This document shows, piece after piece, positions 1 to 10,321 of a stretch of 64,000 nt of DNA. Position numbers and translations under genes: made by a program. Numbering within the stretch: position 1 is the first letter of the stretch; each line of letters starts with the position of its first letter. The stretch is from CAVTND01 sp963735955 (GTDB lineage: Bacteria > Pseudomonadota > Gammaproteobacteria > Burkholderiales > Burkholderiaceae_F): contig CAVTND010000016.1 in assembly GCA_963735955.1 (NCBI GenBank), forward strand, positions 310,001 through 374,000. The letters are read 5' to 3'. The notes under the pieces are model-generated. The model made no database searches. It was not told the origin of the DNA and was given only the letters and a program-made list of their open reading frames with translations.

Positions 1-2020
1 TGCTGCTGCAGCGTCGGCGGCGCCTGTTCGTAGTGCGACAGCGACATCGTCCACGCGCCGCGCCCCTGCGTCATCGACTTCAGTCGCGCGGAGTAGCCGC
101 TCGAGTTCAGCGAGCGGCACCTGGCCCTCGACGATCAGTCGCGCCGAGCGTAGCCGCGTGTGCCGGTGACTGGCCGCGGCGCGATGACAGGTCGCCGGTG
201 ATATCACCCATGTGCGATTCGGGCGCTTCGACCTCGACGTTGACGATCGGCTCGAGCACGATCGGCCGCGCCTTGGTCAGTGCGTCGAGAAAGGCCTTGC
301 GCCCGGCGGCGACGAACGCGACTTCCTTCGAGTCGACCGGGTGATGCTTGCCGTCGTAGACAGTGACGCGCACGTCCTGCATCGGGTAGCCGGCGACCGG
401 GCCGGACAGTCAGCACCGACTCGACGCCCTTCTGCACGGCGGGGATGAAGTTGTACGGAATGACGCCGCCCTTGACCTGGTCGACGAACTCGAAGCCGGT
501 GCCGCGCGGCAGCGGTTCGGCACGCAGATAGACCTCGCCGAACTGGCCGGCGCCACCGGTCTGCTTCTTGTGCCGCGCGTGGCCCTCGGCCGGCGCGGCG
601 ATCGTCTCGCGGTACGGCACGCGCGGCGGCCGCGTGTCGACCTCGACCTTGTACTGCTGCGCCATGCGTTCGAGCGCGGAGCGCAGGTGCAGCTCGCCGA
701 GTCCGCGCAGCACGGTTTCGTTGAGCGTCGCGTCGTGCTCGACGACCAGCGTCGGGTCTTCGGCCGTCATCTTGTGCAGCACCTCGGAGATGCGCTGCTC
801 GTCGCCGCGTCGGCGCGGCTGGATCGCCAGCCCGCTCATCGGGGTCGGAAATTCGAGCGGCCGCATGTGGATCTGGTCTTCGTCGTGCGAATCGTGCAGC
901 ACGCAGTCGAACTCGATCTCGTCGATCTTGGCGACGGCGGCGATGTCGCCCGGCACGGCCGGCGGGATCTCGACCGTCTTCGCGCCCTGCAGCATCAGCA
1001 GGTGGCCGACCTTGAACGCCTTGCGGCTGCTGCCGATGAAAAGCTGCGTGTCCTTGGTGATCGTGCCCTGGTGCACGCGAAACACACCGAGCTTGCCGAC
1101 GTAGGGATCGACGACGACCTTGAACACATGCGCCAGCACGTGCTTCTTCGGATCGGGCGTCGGAGCGAACTCGTCGACCGCCTTGCCGTCGACCAACTCG
1201 CCCTTGATAGAACAGCGGCGGGTTGCCCTCGGTCGGGTTGGGCAGCAGCTTGTCGAAGATCTTCAGCAACTCGCTCGAGTGCCGGCGCCGTTCTTGCGCG
1301 GAGACGAAGCACACCGGAATCAGGTGGCCTTCGCGCAGCGCCTTCTCGAACGGCGCGTGCAGTTCGGTCGGCGATCGATTTCCTCGCCCTGTTCGAGATA
1401 CTTCGCCATCAGTTCTTCGTCGACCTCGATCACCTGGTCGATCAGCGCCTGATGCGCCGCCGCCACCGACGAGAAGTCGGATTCGCCGGACGGGTTGAAG
1501 AAACAGTCGACGACCTTGGTGCACCGCTCGCGGGCAGGTTGATCGGCAGGACTTCCTTGCCGAACACCGTGCGCAGGTCCTCGAGCAGGCGCGGCAGGTC
1601 GACGTTGTCGGCGTCGATCTTGTTGACGACGATCAGCCGGCACAGCTTGCGGCGCGCCGCCCAGTCCATCATCCGCGTCGTGATCATCTCGATGCCGGTC
1701 GACGCGTTGACGACGATCGCGGCGGTTTCGACCGCGTCGAGCGCGCCGATCGCCTGACCGATGAAGTCCGGAAAGCCCGGCGTGTCCAGCAGGTGGACCC
1801 GGGCGCTCGGCAGGTCGAGGTGCAGGACCGAGGTGCGCAGCGAGTGCAGGAAGCTCTTTTCGAGCGGGTCGAAGTCGCTGACGGTGGTGCCCTTCTCGAT
1901 GCTGCCCGCAACCGCGATGGCCCCGGCTCTGACGAGCAGGGCTTCGGCGAGCGTCGTCTTGCCTGCACTGCCGTGGCCCAACAGGGCCACGGTCCGAATG
2001 TTCTCCGTTGTGTAGGCCAT
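1..2020 (-). CDS. EF-G-like translational GTPase (3' end outside window, frame-broken)
   Basis: Ribosomal translocation-type GTPase of the elongation factor G family, acting in the cytoplasm. From the ATG at 2018-2020 (GGAG six bases upstream) the N-terminus shows a P-loop (GHGSAGKTT), the G3 motif DTPGF and the G4 motif NKID. Downstream frames contain domain II (KLGVFRVHQGT), domain III (GLGELHL) and domain IV (GGAGQFGEV, GGVIPYNFIP). The reading frame changes near 1530, 1370, 1205, 405 and probably 170, each by a single-base step with no loss of family similarity, which suggests consensus errors rather than a dead gene. The P-loop GHGSAGKTT differs from the usual AHIDAGKTT of canonical FusA, so this is probably the EF-G2-like paralogue. 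The C-terminus lies left of the window. Confidence 0.85.
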
Positions 2021-2232
2021 CGTGTCTCCGGTCGACTGTTCTCGTCTGCTCGGCACCGACGTTACGCCGGCCGGCGCGGCTGTCAGCCCGAGAGCGGACG
2101 CCGGATTTCGCCGGGTGGAGGGCCGGTTCGCGTCCCGCGCAGGCCGCTTCGTCGCCTCGATGCGGCGGACGCAGGATCGATCGGAACTCAATACTGCATC
2201 GGTCTCTCGGCCCGAAACCCAGGGAGGACACG

Positions 2233-2620
2233 ATGGATGCATACAAGACGCCTGGTGCGGTCAGCTGGGCTGAACTGATGACGACGGACCCGAGCGCCGC
2301 GCAGAAGCTTTCTATTCGAAGTTGTTTGGCTGGGGCACGACGCGACATGGCGATGACAAACGGCAACTACACGACCTGCCAGGTCGGCGAGACGTCGGTT
2401 GCCGGCATTGACGTCGATTCCTGACGCAGGCAGAGGGGATGCCGCCGATCGTGGGGGATCTATGTGACGGTGGCCGATGTCGATGCGACCCTGAAACGAG
2501 GTCGAGCAGCTTGGAGGCAAGGTGTGCATGCCGCCGATGGAGGTGCCGGGCGTTGGCCGCATGGCGGTGATTCAGGATCCGCAGGGCGCCTCACTGTCGG
2601 TGATCAAGTACTCGATGTAG
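2233..2620 (+). CDS. VOC (glyoxalase/bleomycin resistance) family protein, frame-broken
   Basis: Small vicinal-oxygen-chelate fold protein of unknown substrate. The start ATG at 2233 follows a strong AGGGAGGA site (2221-2228). Pieces in different frames give the family pattern: a start reading 'VSWAELMTTDP', a middle 'YVTVADVDATLKR' and an end 'AVIQDPQGASLSVIKY' closing at TAG 2618-2620. At least two frame changes lie between about 2310 and 2520. Read through, the product is about 128 residues, a normal size for a one-domain VOC protein. It is divergent from the EF-G-like gene. The substrate cannot be inferred. Confidence 0.75.
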
Positions 2621-2633
2621 CGCTTGCTGACGC

Positions 2634-2664
2634 AAAAAAAACGGCCGGCGCAAAGCGCCGGCCG
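2634..2664 (-). terminator. Rho-independent terminator of the small protein gene
   Basis: A perfect 10-bp inverted repeat (CGGCCGGCGC / GCGCCGGCCG) at 2642-2651 and 2655-2664 with a 3-base loop. Read on the minus strand it is followed by eight T residues (A-run at 2634-2641). It lies 20 bases past the stop of the minus-strand gene at 2684-2906. Confidence 0.9.
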
Positions 2665-2683
2665 CTGCAGGGACGCGAAGCGT

Positions 2684-2906
2684 TCAGCGGACGATCGCGA
2701 CCTGCTCGGGGGTGTGCTGGGACTCAGGGAAACCTTCGTGGCCGCGCTGACCGGTGATCACGACGGTTTCGAACTTGAACACCGGCGTCTGCGCGATCTG
2801 CGCGTCGCTGCCGGCTTGCATGGCCTTGGCACCCATGACCAGCAGCGAGAGCGATCGCTCTGAACGTGGCGCCGAAGAACAGCGCGGTGGCGGTTTTCTC
2901 GAACAT
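2684..2906 (-). CDS. Small hypothetical protein with N-terminal hydrophobic segment, one frame break
   Basis: About 74 residues after one frame correction near 2860. The ATG at 2904-2906 follows an AGGAG site. The N-terminus (FEKTATALFFGATF...) is hydrophobic and may be a signal or anchor sequence. The C-terminal part contains 'VFKFETVVITGQRG' and ends 'EQVAIVR'. A good terminator follows immediately, so it is a self-contained transcription unit. I do not recognise the family. The start, ribosome site and terminator support a real gene. Confidence 0.6.
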
Positions 2907-3127
2907 GGTGCACTCCTTTGTCTGTGTTGCCGACGACTGCTTCGTCGATGGGTGCACTGTAGGGAGTCGGATCGCGACGATTCCACGCGCTTGCGACGAA
3001 GCTGCATGAAACACGGTGCGGGCTGCAGAAATCGCGCCTGTTTCGGATCAGGCCGGGCCGTCGATGACGAGCCGGGCTCGTCAGCGGCAAGTTGCGACGA
3101 AGCCGATTCGTCGCGCCCGAGGCGGTT

Positions 3128-3677
3128 TCAGGCCCAGCCGAGGGCGCCGACCAGCGCACCGACGGCGATCAACACCAGAGGTGCACGCGGGTTCGCCAGA
3201 CCAGCAGGGCCGCCGCGACCGTATGAGCGATGTTGGGCCAGCGCGGCGCCTGCGCGCTCAGGATCCAGCCGGTGGCGGCCAGCAGCGCGATCGTGATCGG
3301 CGCGAGCCCGGCCTTGAACGCCTGCACGCGGCGCCACTCACGGCGCGCGTGACTCCAGCGCGAGGCCGCAAGCGTCAGCGTGGTTGAGGGCAGCATGATG
3401 GCCGACAAGCGACCAGCAGCGCACCGGCCAGCCCGGCCGCCTGGTAACCCAGCACGGCGACGAACAGCACGTTCGGCCCGGGTGCGGCCTGCGCGATTGC
3501 GATCGACGCGTTGAACTGGGCATCGTTGAGTCAGCGCCATCTGTCGACCATCACGCGGTGCATGTCGGGCGCGACGACGATCGCGCCGCCGATCGAAAGC
3601 AGGGACAGCAGGAGGAAGTGACCGAGCAGTGTCAGCCACTGATCCGCGCTCAAGTGATCGAAGTCCAGTGTGCTCAT
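3128..3677 (-). CDS. chrA: Chromate transporter, second CHR half (frame-broken)
   Basis: Membrane protein of the CHR (chromate ion transporter) family, expected to export chromate from the cytoplasm. The ATG at 3675-3677 overlaps the stop of the upstream CHR gene by four bases (ATGA). The N-terminal part carries 'LSIGGAIVVAPDMHR', a later frame 'AAPGPNVLFVAVLGYQAAG' (the CHR PGPN motif), and the end reads 'GALVGALGWA' before TGA at 3128-3130. Frame changes lie near 3535, 3410 and 3200. Paired short CHR proteins are a known arrangement in which the two halves work together. Confidence 0.75.
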
Positions 3678-4258
3678 GACGCCTTTCCCTGGCCCAGCCG
3701 AAACCAGGCGAGCACGCAGCCGAGCGCACCGAGCCCGAGCAGATACCCAGACCAGCGGCACGCGTAGAAGGCGACGCCAGACGAACGTTAGCGCGGCGAA
3801 TGCGATGCACGCCGGAACGCCCATCGGATTGGCGCGCAGCGCCGGTGCGAGCCTGAGCGCGGTGCCAATCACCATGCCGGCCGCCACGGCACTCATGCCG
3901 CGCAGCGCACCGGCCACCAGGGTCTGCTCGCGAACTGCAGATAGAGAGCGGTCAGCGCGAGCACGATCACCAGTGGCACCACCATCATGCCGGCAAGCGC
4001 AGCCAGAGCGCCGCGCCAGCCGAAGAAGCGGTCACCGACCATCAGGGCGACATTGCAGACGTTCGGTCCGGGCAGCAGCTGGCCGAGCGAAAGGATCTCG
4101 ACGAACTCGTCGCTCGTCAGCCAGCGCCGCTGGTCGCAGAGCGCGCGCTGGGTTACCGCGAGCACGCCGCCGAAGCCTTGCATCGCGAGTGCGGTGAAGG
4201 TCGTGAACAGTTCGGTCGTCGACTGCGGACGCGCGCTTGGCAGTGGGCTTTCCGGCAT
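3674..4258 (-). CDS. chrA: Chromate transporter, first CHR half (frame-broken)
   Basis: N-terminal half of a two-gene CHR transporter. It starts at ATG 4256-4258 and contains 'MQGFGGVLAVTQRAL' and the conserved 'LLPGPNVCNVALMVG' with 'RFFGWRGA', all hallmarks of CHR domains, followed by hydrophobic helices. The frame changes near 3905 and again near 3745. The corrected end 'RLGQGKAS' terminates inside the start codon of the second half. No chromate regulator (ChrB) is adjacent, so regulation by chromate is not evident here. Confidence 0.75.
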
Positions 4259-4263
4259 CGTGC

Positions 4264-4632
4264 GATCGTAACCGGCGGCGCCGGCCGAACATCGAAAGCT
4301 GCTGGCGATGTTCGATCACTGCGCCGGCAGTGGTTGACCGTCGCGCTAGAGGTGGTCAAGGTCTGCTTAGGTCGTCGCCGCCGACTTCGGCATCCGGCCA
4401 GAAACGGCCGGTCGCCGCACACGAGTCATTCGCGGCAAAACGGACCTTCGGATTTGGCGCCGAAATTTCCTTCTTCATGCCCGTCGCAGGCCGACGGGCG
4501 CTCGAAACGAGGTTCACGCCAACCCGCCGGTCGAAACCAGTGGCACCATCACGACCAACGACAGCGTGCTGATGCCGGCCCGCATCGTTCTGAAGCATGC
4601 GTGCCGGCTGGCCCGGCGCGAGGAGTGACGGT
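4264..4632. other. Intergenic stretch between the chromate transporter and the regulator
   Basis: About 370 bases separating two divergent genes. Several open frames cross it, but none has a ribosome site, a recognisable protein or consistent codon use. It must hold the promoters for both flanking genes, yet I see no confident -35/-10 pair or operator. The translated phrase 'ASGQKRPVAAHE' resembles low-value spurious proteins from other genomes and is not annotated. Confidence 0.4.
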
Positions 4633-7218
4633 TTGACGAACACGGGGCCGACAGGCCAGCGTGCCAGCCGGATCCAGATCCGCCGCGACACGCGCGAACT
4701 GCTGATCGACGGCGCGCCGGCCAGGCTCGGCGCCCGCGCCTTCGATGTGCTGGTGGCGCTGTCCGAGCGGCGCGACCGTGTCGTCACCAAGAACGAATTG
4801 CTCGACCTGGTCTGGCCTGGTCTGGTGGTCGAGGAGAACAACCTGCAGGTGCAGATCAGCGCTCTGCGCAAGCTGCTCGGGCCGCAGGCGATCGTCACCG
4901 TGCCGGGCCGCGGCTATCGATTTGCGCTTGTGATCAATCCACTGGAATCAGGCGCGCCATCCGCTGCCGCGCCCACCACCGCGCCGTACGCGCCAGCTCA
5001 GACGCCCACCCAGACCAACCTGCCGGAGTTGTTGCCGCCGCTGTACGGCCGGGCAAACGATCTTGTGCAGGTGAAAGCGCTGCTCGAGGCGCAGCGCGTG
5101 GTGTCGATCGTCGGTGCGGGTGGTATTGGCAAGACACGGCTCGCGCAGGCTGTCGCGAGAGAATTGCATGGCGCCTACGAAGACGGCGTGTGGGCAGTCG
5201 AACTGGCCGCGCTCGCCGACGGTGATCTGGTTGCGACAGAAACGGCCCGCGTGCTGCAGTTGCCCCAATCCCGCGGGGAGCCCGCTGTCCAAGCGATTGC
5301 CGGTGCCTTGCGCTCGCAATCGCTGCTGCTGTTTCTGGACAACTGCGAGCATCTGCTGGACGCGGTGGAGCCGCTGGTCGAGGCGATCAGCCAGACGGCA
5401 CCGCAGGTACGAATACTCTTGACGAGCCAGGAGCCGCTGAAGATCGCGGCTGAACACGTCTATCGCCTCGGCACGCTATCGGTACCCACGCGCGCCGCGC
5501 TCGAAGACGCGCAGGCCAGCGGCGCTGTGCAGTTGTTTGTCGATCGTGCGCGGGCGGTCGATCCAGGCTTCGGGTTAACGGCGGGCAATGTCGCAGCCGT
5601 GGCGGAAATCTGCGCGCGGCTGGATGGCATTCCCCTTGCCCTTGAACTCGCGGCAGCACGCGTTCCACTGCTTGGCATCGACGGGCTGCGGGCGCGCCTC
5701 GACGAGCGACTACAGGTCCTCACCGGCGGCTCACGGTTTGTGCTGCGGCGGCACCAGACGCTGCGCGCGGCGCTCGCCTTCAGTCACGGGCTCTTGTCGG
5801 CCGAAGAACAGACGGTATTCCGACGCGTCGGTGTCTTTGCAGGCAGCTTTGCGCTCGAAACCGCGCAAGAGGTCGCGGCGGACGCGGCCATTGGTTCGTG
5901 GGCCGTGCTCGACCATCTTGGCGCCCTGGTGGACAAGTCAATGGTCGTGGCCGAAGGCGGTGCGATCCCGCGTCTTCGGTTGCTCGAAACAACCCGTGCC
6001 TACGCGCTTGAAAAGCTGGCTGACGATGGCGAGACCGCAGTTGTTCTCGGTCGACACGCGCGTGCGATCGCAACCCTGTTTTCCGCACTGTATGAGGAAT
6101 ACTGGACACTGTCCGATCAGGTGTGGATGGCTCGATCCGAACCAGAACTCGACAACCTGCGCGCGGCACTGGCCTGGAGCCTGCGCAACGATCCCGAACT
6201 CGCCATTGTGCTGGCCGGCGATTCGCGACCGCTGTGGCTCGATCTCGCGTTGCAGCCAGAGGCGCTGCTTCACTGCGAGGCGGCGCTCGCCCTGGTCAGC
6301 GCCGCCACCCCGCGCCGTGCCAAGGGACGCTTGTGGCACGCCCTGGGAGCGATGTTGGGAAACGCGCGTCCAATCGAATCACGCGACGCGGCAGCGCGGG
6401 CAGTGGAACTGCTGCGCGATGCCGCTGACCCCGGGACGTTGGCGGCAGCACTGATGAATCTCGCGCAATGGTCCACGGGCATCCCGACTCAGCCGCAACT
6501 TGATGCGCTCGAAGAACTCCGTCGACTGGTCCGCCCGCAATCGCCGACACGGATGCAGATGCTACTTCCCAATGCGAGCGCCCGTGTCAATCGCGCTGCT
6601 GGCCGCTACGTCGAGGCACGTCGCGACTACGCGCTGTCGCGCGAGATGGCTGCGAAGCGGGGCGACACGCAGTGGGAAAACGCGATGCAGGGCAACGTCG
6701 CTGATGTTGCGTTGATCATGGACGATGTGGACGGCGCGATCGCCATCTATCGCGAGTTGGCCGAACGGATGGCGCCGCTGCGCGACAAGCTTTTCTATAT
6801 GTACGCGCTCGCAAGTTTGGCAACCGCGCTGCTGTTCAAGTCGGAGGCCGCTGCGGCACGCGAGGCGCTCATCATGGCTGCACCGCTGATCGTTCGCTAT
6901 GACCTAGGCGCCCGCTACGCGGCGACAGCGGCCTTGCTGGCGGCACAAGAGGGCCGCCTGCCGGCTGCGGCCCAGCTGCTCGGTTACGGCGATGCAGCCT
7001 TCGATGCGCATGGGGTTGACGCCCACGACCCGGCAGAGCTTCGCGCGCGCGACCTTACCGCGCAGCGTCTCGCGGCAAGCGCGACTGAAGCCGAGATCAA
7101 TCGCTGGAAGCGGGAGGGCGCCTCGCTCACGGTCGAAGAGGCGTATCGACTTGCGATTGCGCCGTCGCTGGGCCAAAAGCCGGCTAACACCGGACAGACC
7201 GGTAGCTCTGGGTTTTGA
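4633..7218 (+). CDS. Winged-helix / NB-ARC (STAND) transcriptional regulator
   Basis: Cytoplasmic ATP-dependent regulator of about 860 residues. Residues 10-95 form an OmpR/PhoB-type winged helix (LLDLVWPGLVVEENNLQVQI..., ending 'PGRGYRFAL'). A proline/alanine linker leads to an NB-ARC ATPase with Walker A 'GAGGIGKTRLA' and Walker B 'LLFLDNCEHLL', followed by 'GIPLALELAAARV' and alpha-helical C-terminal repeats. An in-frame ATG exists at 4597, but I prefer TTG 4633 because AGGAG (4621-4625) sits seven bases upstream. The family senses ligands through the C-terminal repeats, but the ligand is unknown. No obvious target operon adjoins it. Confidence 0.85.
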   Translation: MTNTGPTGQRASRIQIRRDTRELLIDGAPARLGARAFDVLVALSERRDRVVTKNELLDLVWPGLVVEENNLQVQISALRKLLGPQAIVTVPGRGYRFALVINPLESGAPSAAAPTTAPYAPAQTPTQTNLPELLPPLYGRANDLVQVKALLEAQRVVSIVGAGGIGKTRLAQAVARELHGAYEDGVWAVELAALADGDLVATETARVLQLPQSRGEPAVQAIAGALRSQSLLLFLDNCEHLLDAVEPLVEAISQTAPQVRILLTSQEPLKIAAEHVYRLGTLSVPTRAALEDAQASGAVQLFVDRARAVDPGFGLTAGNVAAVAEICARLDGIPLALELAAARVPLLGIDGLRARLDERLQVLTGGSRFVLRRHQTLRAALAFSHGLLSAEEQTVFRRVGVFAGSFALETAQEVAADAAIGSWAVLDHLGALVDKSMVVAEGGAIPRLRLLETTRAYALEKLADDGETAVVLGRHARAIATLFSALYEEYWTLSDQVWMARSEPELDNLRAALAWSLRNDPELAIVLAGDSRPLWLDLALQPEALLHCEAALALVSAATPRRAKGRLWHALGAMLGNARPIESRDAAARAVELLRDAADPGTLAAALMNLAQWSTGIPTQPQLDALEELRRLVRPQSPTRMQMLLPNASARVNRAAGRYVEARRDYALSREMAAKRGDTQWENAMQGNVADVALIMDDVDGAIAIYRELAERMAPLRDKLFYMYALASLATALLFKSEAAAAREALIMAAPLIVRYDLGARYAATAALLAAQEGRLPAAAQLLGYGDAAFDAHGVDAHDPAELRARDLTAQRLAASATEAEINRWKREGASLTVEEAYRLAIAPSLGQKPANTGQTGSSGF

Positions 7219-7324
7219 CTCAATTGCGGACGTCTGTCCGCGCCGCATGAGCGGTCGTTCAATGGTCGCTCGATCGTTGGTATGTATTGACACGCCGGTC
7301 CGCGCGTAGCATTGTTTTAGGGTC

Positions 7325-7789
7325 ATGCGGCCGACCATTTCTTTCATCATTACGTGCGCGCTGTGTGCGACGGCGCCCACCACCTCTGCGCAGCTGTATA
7401 AGTGGGTCGATGATGGCGGCGTCGTCAACTACGGCGACTGGCCACCGGCTGGCGTCAAGTTGCAGCCCGTGAATCACGGCACACTCAGCTCGGTGGCCGA
7501 CCGTGCGCTTGTTGCGCCTCCTGCCCGCGCACCGGACGCCTCACGCAGCGCCTCACGCACAGCCGGGCCGGTTGGCAACGTGCGCAACGAAGTCTCGCCG
7601 TCGAATGCACCCGCCTCGGCGGGCGACGCCAATTCCGTCGGCACCTATGCGCCGTACTATGGCTACCCGTCGCGGCCGGCGGCGGCGGTGGCGGAGGTTG
7701 AACGACGCCCAGCGAACGCGCCGGTCGTAAAGCCGATTTTGCCCATCGACCCCGCCATACCGGACATGCCGCTGCGGCCGCGCAGATGA
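7325..7789 (+). CDS. DUF4124 domain exported protein
   Basis: 154-residue protein with an N-terminal signal peptide cleaved around 'TSA-QLYKW'. The segment 'QLYKWVDDGGVVNYGDWPP' is the typical start of a DUF4124 domain, which begins right after signal cleavage. The rest is low-complexity, rich in alanine and proline, and ends 'MPLRPRR'. It is probably periplasmic, and DUF4124 proteins have no established function. It lies 106 bases after the STAND regulator on the same strand and may be cotranscribed. Confidence 0.75.
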   Translation: MRPTISFIITCALCATAPTTSAQLYKWVDDGGVVNYGDWPPAGVKLQPVNHGTLSSVADRALVAPPARAPDASRSASRTAGPVGNVRNEVSPSNAPASAGDANSVGTYAPYYGYPSRPAAAVAEVERRPANAPVVKPILPIDPAIPDMPLRPRR

Positions 7790-7904
7790 CGCGCTAACAA
7801 TGGGACTTCGCGTACCGGCGAAACTCGGCCGGTCGGAGCTTGCGCAGCCTGGCGGTCAGCAGTTGCCGGCCTAGGAGGTCAATTCCGACGGCAAGCGCAA
7901 CGAT

Positions 7905-7957
7905 CCGCGTTTCATCTTCATGCGTTCTACGGGCGCCGTGGCGAGGGGCCTTCCACT
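7905..7957 (-). pseudogene. Remnant resembling the 3' end of rsgA
   Basis: This stretch aligns with the terminal codons of the intact rsgA gene at about 13803-13855: most bases match over about 53 positions, with two extra G residues that break the frame. The corresponding protein end in rsgA is 'WKARHRGAVERMKMKRG'. No other part of rsgA is visible beside it, so it looks like a decayed duplicate or recombination scar inside the 7790-8044 gap. I see nothing else in that gap. Confidence 0.5.
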
Positions 7958-8044
7958 AGTTGAGCACGCTCGACGAGTGCGGTCGCCGTGGCGCTAGATC
8001 GGAGTCCGCTAGGTACGTTGATGGCGTCTTGCGGCAGGGGCAGA

Positions 8045-10240
8045 ATGCGGCGACGGAAATCTCCGTCGTCCCGAACCATGACCTGCCTGCCTTGCTTCCA
8101 ATACGCGCGCCTTGCTGCCTGGATATTCATCGCGGGTACTTCGAGCGCCATCGCGGCCGACCTGGATTACCCGTCCAGTCCCCGAATACCGGTCGTCGAC
8201 GTCTACCACGGTGCATCGGTTACGGATGATTACCGCTGGCTGGAGGATGACAATTCGCCGGAGGTCAAGGCGTGGGTGGTGGCACAGAACAAACTTACGC
8301 GCGAATATCTCGACCGGATCGCGCAACGCCCCGAAATCGTCAGGCGCGTCAGGGCCTTACTCACCGCCAAGACAACCTACCGCTTCGAATTTGAGTTCCG
8401 CCAGCGTCTGTTCGCCAAGAAGTACTCGCCGCCTGCGAATCAACCCGTCCTCGTCGTTCTGCCGCCGGACGGCAGCGTTGCAAAAGAAACCGTCGTCGTC
8501 GATCCGAATGCGCTCGACAAGACCGGTCGTACGACGATCGACTTCTACAAGGCGTCCTACGATGGCAAGTATGTCGTGGTGTCCCTCTCTGCCAATGGTA
8601 GCGAGGAGGGAACGGCGCATGTCTTTGAAGTGGCAACGGGCAAGCAATTGCCCGAGACGATCCCGGGAGTGAATTACCCAACTGCCGGGGGCAGTGTTGA
8701 GTGGGCGCCAGATAACGGCGGCTTCTACTACACGCGATATCCGCTGGATGGCGAGCGCCCCGCAGAGGACCGGCACTTCTATCAAACCGTATGGTTCCAT
8801 CGACTCGGTACACCGGTCAGCGAAGATCGCTATGTGATCGGCCGCGATTTCCCACGCATCGCCGAAATCGAACTCGAAGGCAGTCGCGATGGAAAGTACC
8901 TCCTCGCCAGCGTCCGCAACGGCGATGGCGGCGAAGTCGCCTTTTACCTCCGCGACACAGGCGGCCAATGGACGCAGCTTGCCGGATTTGCTGATGGTGT
9001 GAAGCAGCTGACCTTCGGGCAGGACGGTCGACTCTATGGAATGTCGGTCAAGGATGCGCCACTCGGCCACATTATTGCAATTCCTGTTGACAAGCCGGCG
9101 CTCAAGAATGCCGTCGTTGTGATTCCGGAAACGAATCTCGTCGCCGAGACCGTCACTCCGACCAAGTCCCGACTCTTCGTGAAGTACCGCGACGGCGGCC
9201 CCTCGGCAGCACGCATTTTCGATCTTCGCGGCAATCGTCTGGGTGACCTTCCAGCCGAGCCGGTGTCCGATATTCGCATTGGCGTCGCCCTGACTGGCGA
9301 CGACATACTGGTGCGCACGACGAGCTACCTGTCGCCGCCGAGCTGGTTTCGCTACGTCTCAGCGAAGGACAGGCTGCTGCCCACACAACTCAACAGCAAG
9401 CCCGCGTTCAACTTTGCCGATGCAGCGGTCGTCCGAGATTTCGCGGTTTCAGCCGACGGGACCAGGATTCCGATCAATATTCTTTACCGGAAGGGCCTGG
9501 TGCTGGACACCCGAAATCCGGTGTTGCTGTATGCATACGGCGGCTATGGCATCAGCTCGCAACCATGGTTCGACGAGTTGAACCGGCTTTGGCTTGACTA
9601 TGGTGGCATCTTCGCGGTCGCCAACGTGCGTGGTGGTGGCGAGTACGGCGAACCGTGGCACGAAGCCGGCAAGCTCACGAAAAAGCAGAATGTGTTTGAT
9701 GACTTTTATGCTTGCATGCGCTTTCTGGTCGAACGCAAGTACACGTCTCCGGGCCGCCTGGCGATAATCGGCGGCAGCAACGGCGGCCTGACGATGGGTG
9801 CCGCACTTACGCAGCATCCGGAATCCATGCGGGCAGTGGTTGGCCAGGTCGGAATCTACGATTCGTTGCGGTGGGAGACGCAACCCAACGGCGAGTTCAA
9901 CGCGACTGAGTTCGGTTCGGTCAAGGACCCGGGGCAATTCAAGGCGCTCTACGCTTACTCGCCCTTGCAGCGAGTCCGCAATGGTGTCGCCTATCCGGCC
10001 GTGCTGTTTACAACAGGGGACAACGACGGACGTGTGGCGCCATACGAATCGCGCAAGATGACGGCACGGCTGCAGTCAGCAACGTCATCGAAGCTTCCGA
10101 TCCTGCTGCGCACCGAGGCGAACTCCGGGCACGGCATCGGCACCGCACTGTCCACGAGGATCGAGGAGGAAGCCGACGTGTATGCCTTCCTGGTGAATCA
10201 GCTTGGGATTGAGGGACCGCTACCGAGAGTTCGCCGGTAG
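8045..10240 (+). CDS. Prolyl oligopeptidase (S9A serine peptidase), exported
   Basis: Peptidase that cleaves short peptides after proline, probably periplasmic. An N-terminal signal-like segment (ARLAAWIFIAGTSSAIA-ADL) precedes the family start 'RIPVVDVYHG...DDYRWLEDDNSPEV'. A beta-propeller occupies the first two thirds. The C-terminal alpha/beta-hydrolase domain has catalytic Ser in 'GGSNGG', Asp in 'GDNDGRV' and His in 'SGHGIGT'. The length (731 residues) matches family S9A. I chose ATG 8045 because AGGGGCAG precedes it. ATG 8078 is also possible, and the longer frame from 7988 lacks a ribosome site. Confidence 0.93.
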   Translation: MRRRKSPSSRTMTCLPCFQYARLAAWIFIAGTSSAIAADLDYPSSPRIPVVDVYHGASVTDDYRWLEDDNSPEVKAWVVAQNKLTREYLDRIAQRPEIVRRVRALLTAKTTYRFEFEFRQRLFAKKYSPPANQPVLVVLPPDGSVAKETVVVDPNALDKTGRTTIDFYKASYDGKYVVVSLSANGSEEGTAHVFEVATGKQLPETIPGVNYPTAGGSVEWAPDNGGFYYTRYPLDGERPAEDRHFYQTVWFHRLGTPVSEDRYVIGRDFPRIAEIELEGSRDGKYLLASVRNGDGGEVAFYLRDTGGQWTQLAGFADGVKQLTFGQDGRLYGMSVKDAPLGHIIAIPVDKPALKNAVVVIPETNLVAETVTPTKSRLFVKYRDGGPSAARIFDLRGNRLGDLPAEPVSDIRIGVALTGDDILVRTTSYLSPPSWFRYVSAKDRLLPTQLNSKPAFNFADAAVVRDFAVSADGTRIPINILYRKGLVLDTRNPVLLYAYGGYGISSQPWFDELNRLWLDYGGIFAVANVRGGGEYGEPWHEAGKLTKKQNVFDDFYACMRFLVERKYTSPGRLAIIGGSNGGLTMGAALTQHPESMRAVVGQVGIYDSLRWETQPNGEFNATEFGSVKDPGQFKALYAYSPLQRVRNGVAYPAVLFTTGDNDGRVAPYESRKMTARLQSATSSKLPILLRTEANSGHGIGTALSTRIEEEADVYAFLVNQLGIEGPLPRVRR

Positions 10241-10321
10241 TGAGGTCCGAGCCCAGGTAACCGGCGACCTGGTCGTTCCGCGCAACGTCGGCGTAATGAC
10301 AAGGCAACATGACGCGAGGCG

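Noticed and set aside
4264..4632. A repetitive-looking protein phrase in the gap before the STAND regulator
   Set aside because: It resembles spurious translated repeats seen in other genomes, has no start or ribosome site, and no second copy was noticed here.
7988..8044. Earlier start for the prolyl oligopeptidase
   Set aside because: The extra residues add no signal feature, and the best ribosome site precedes 8045.
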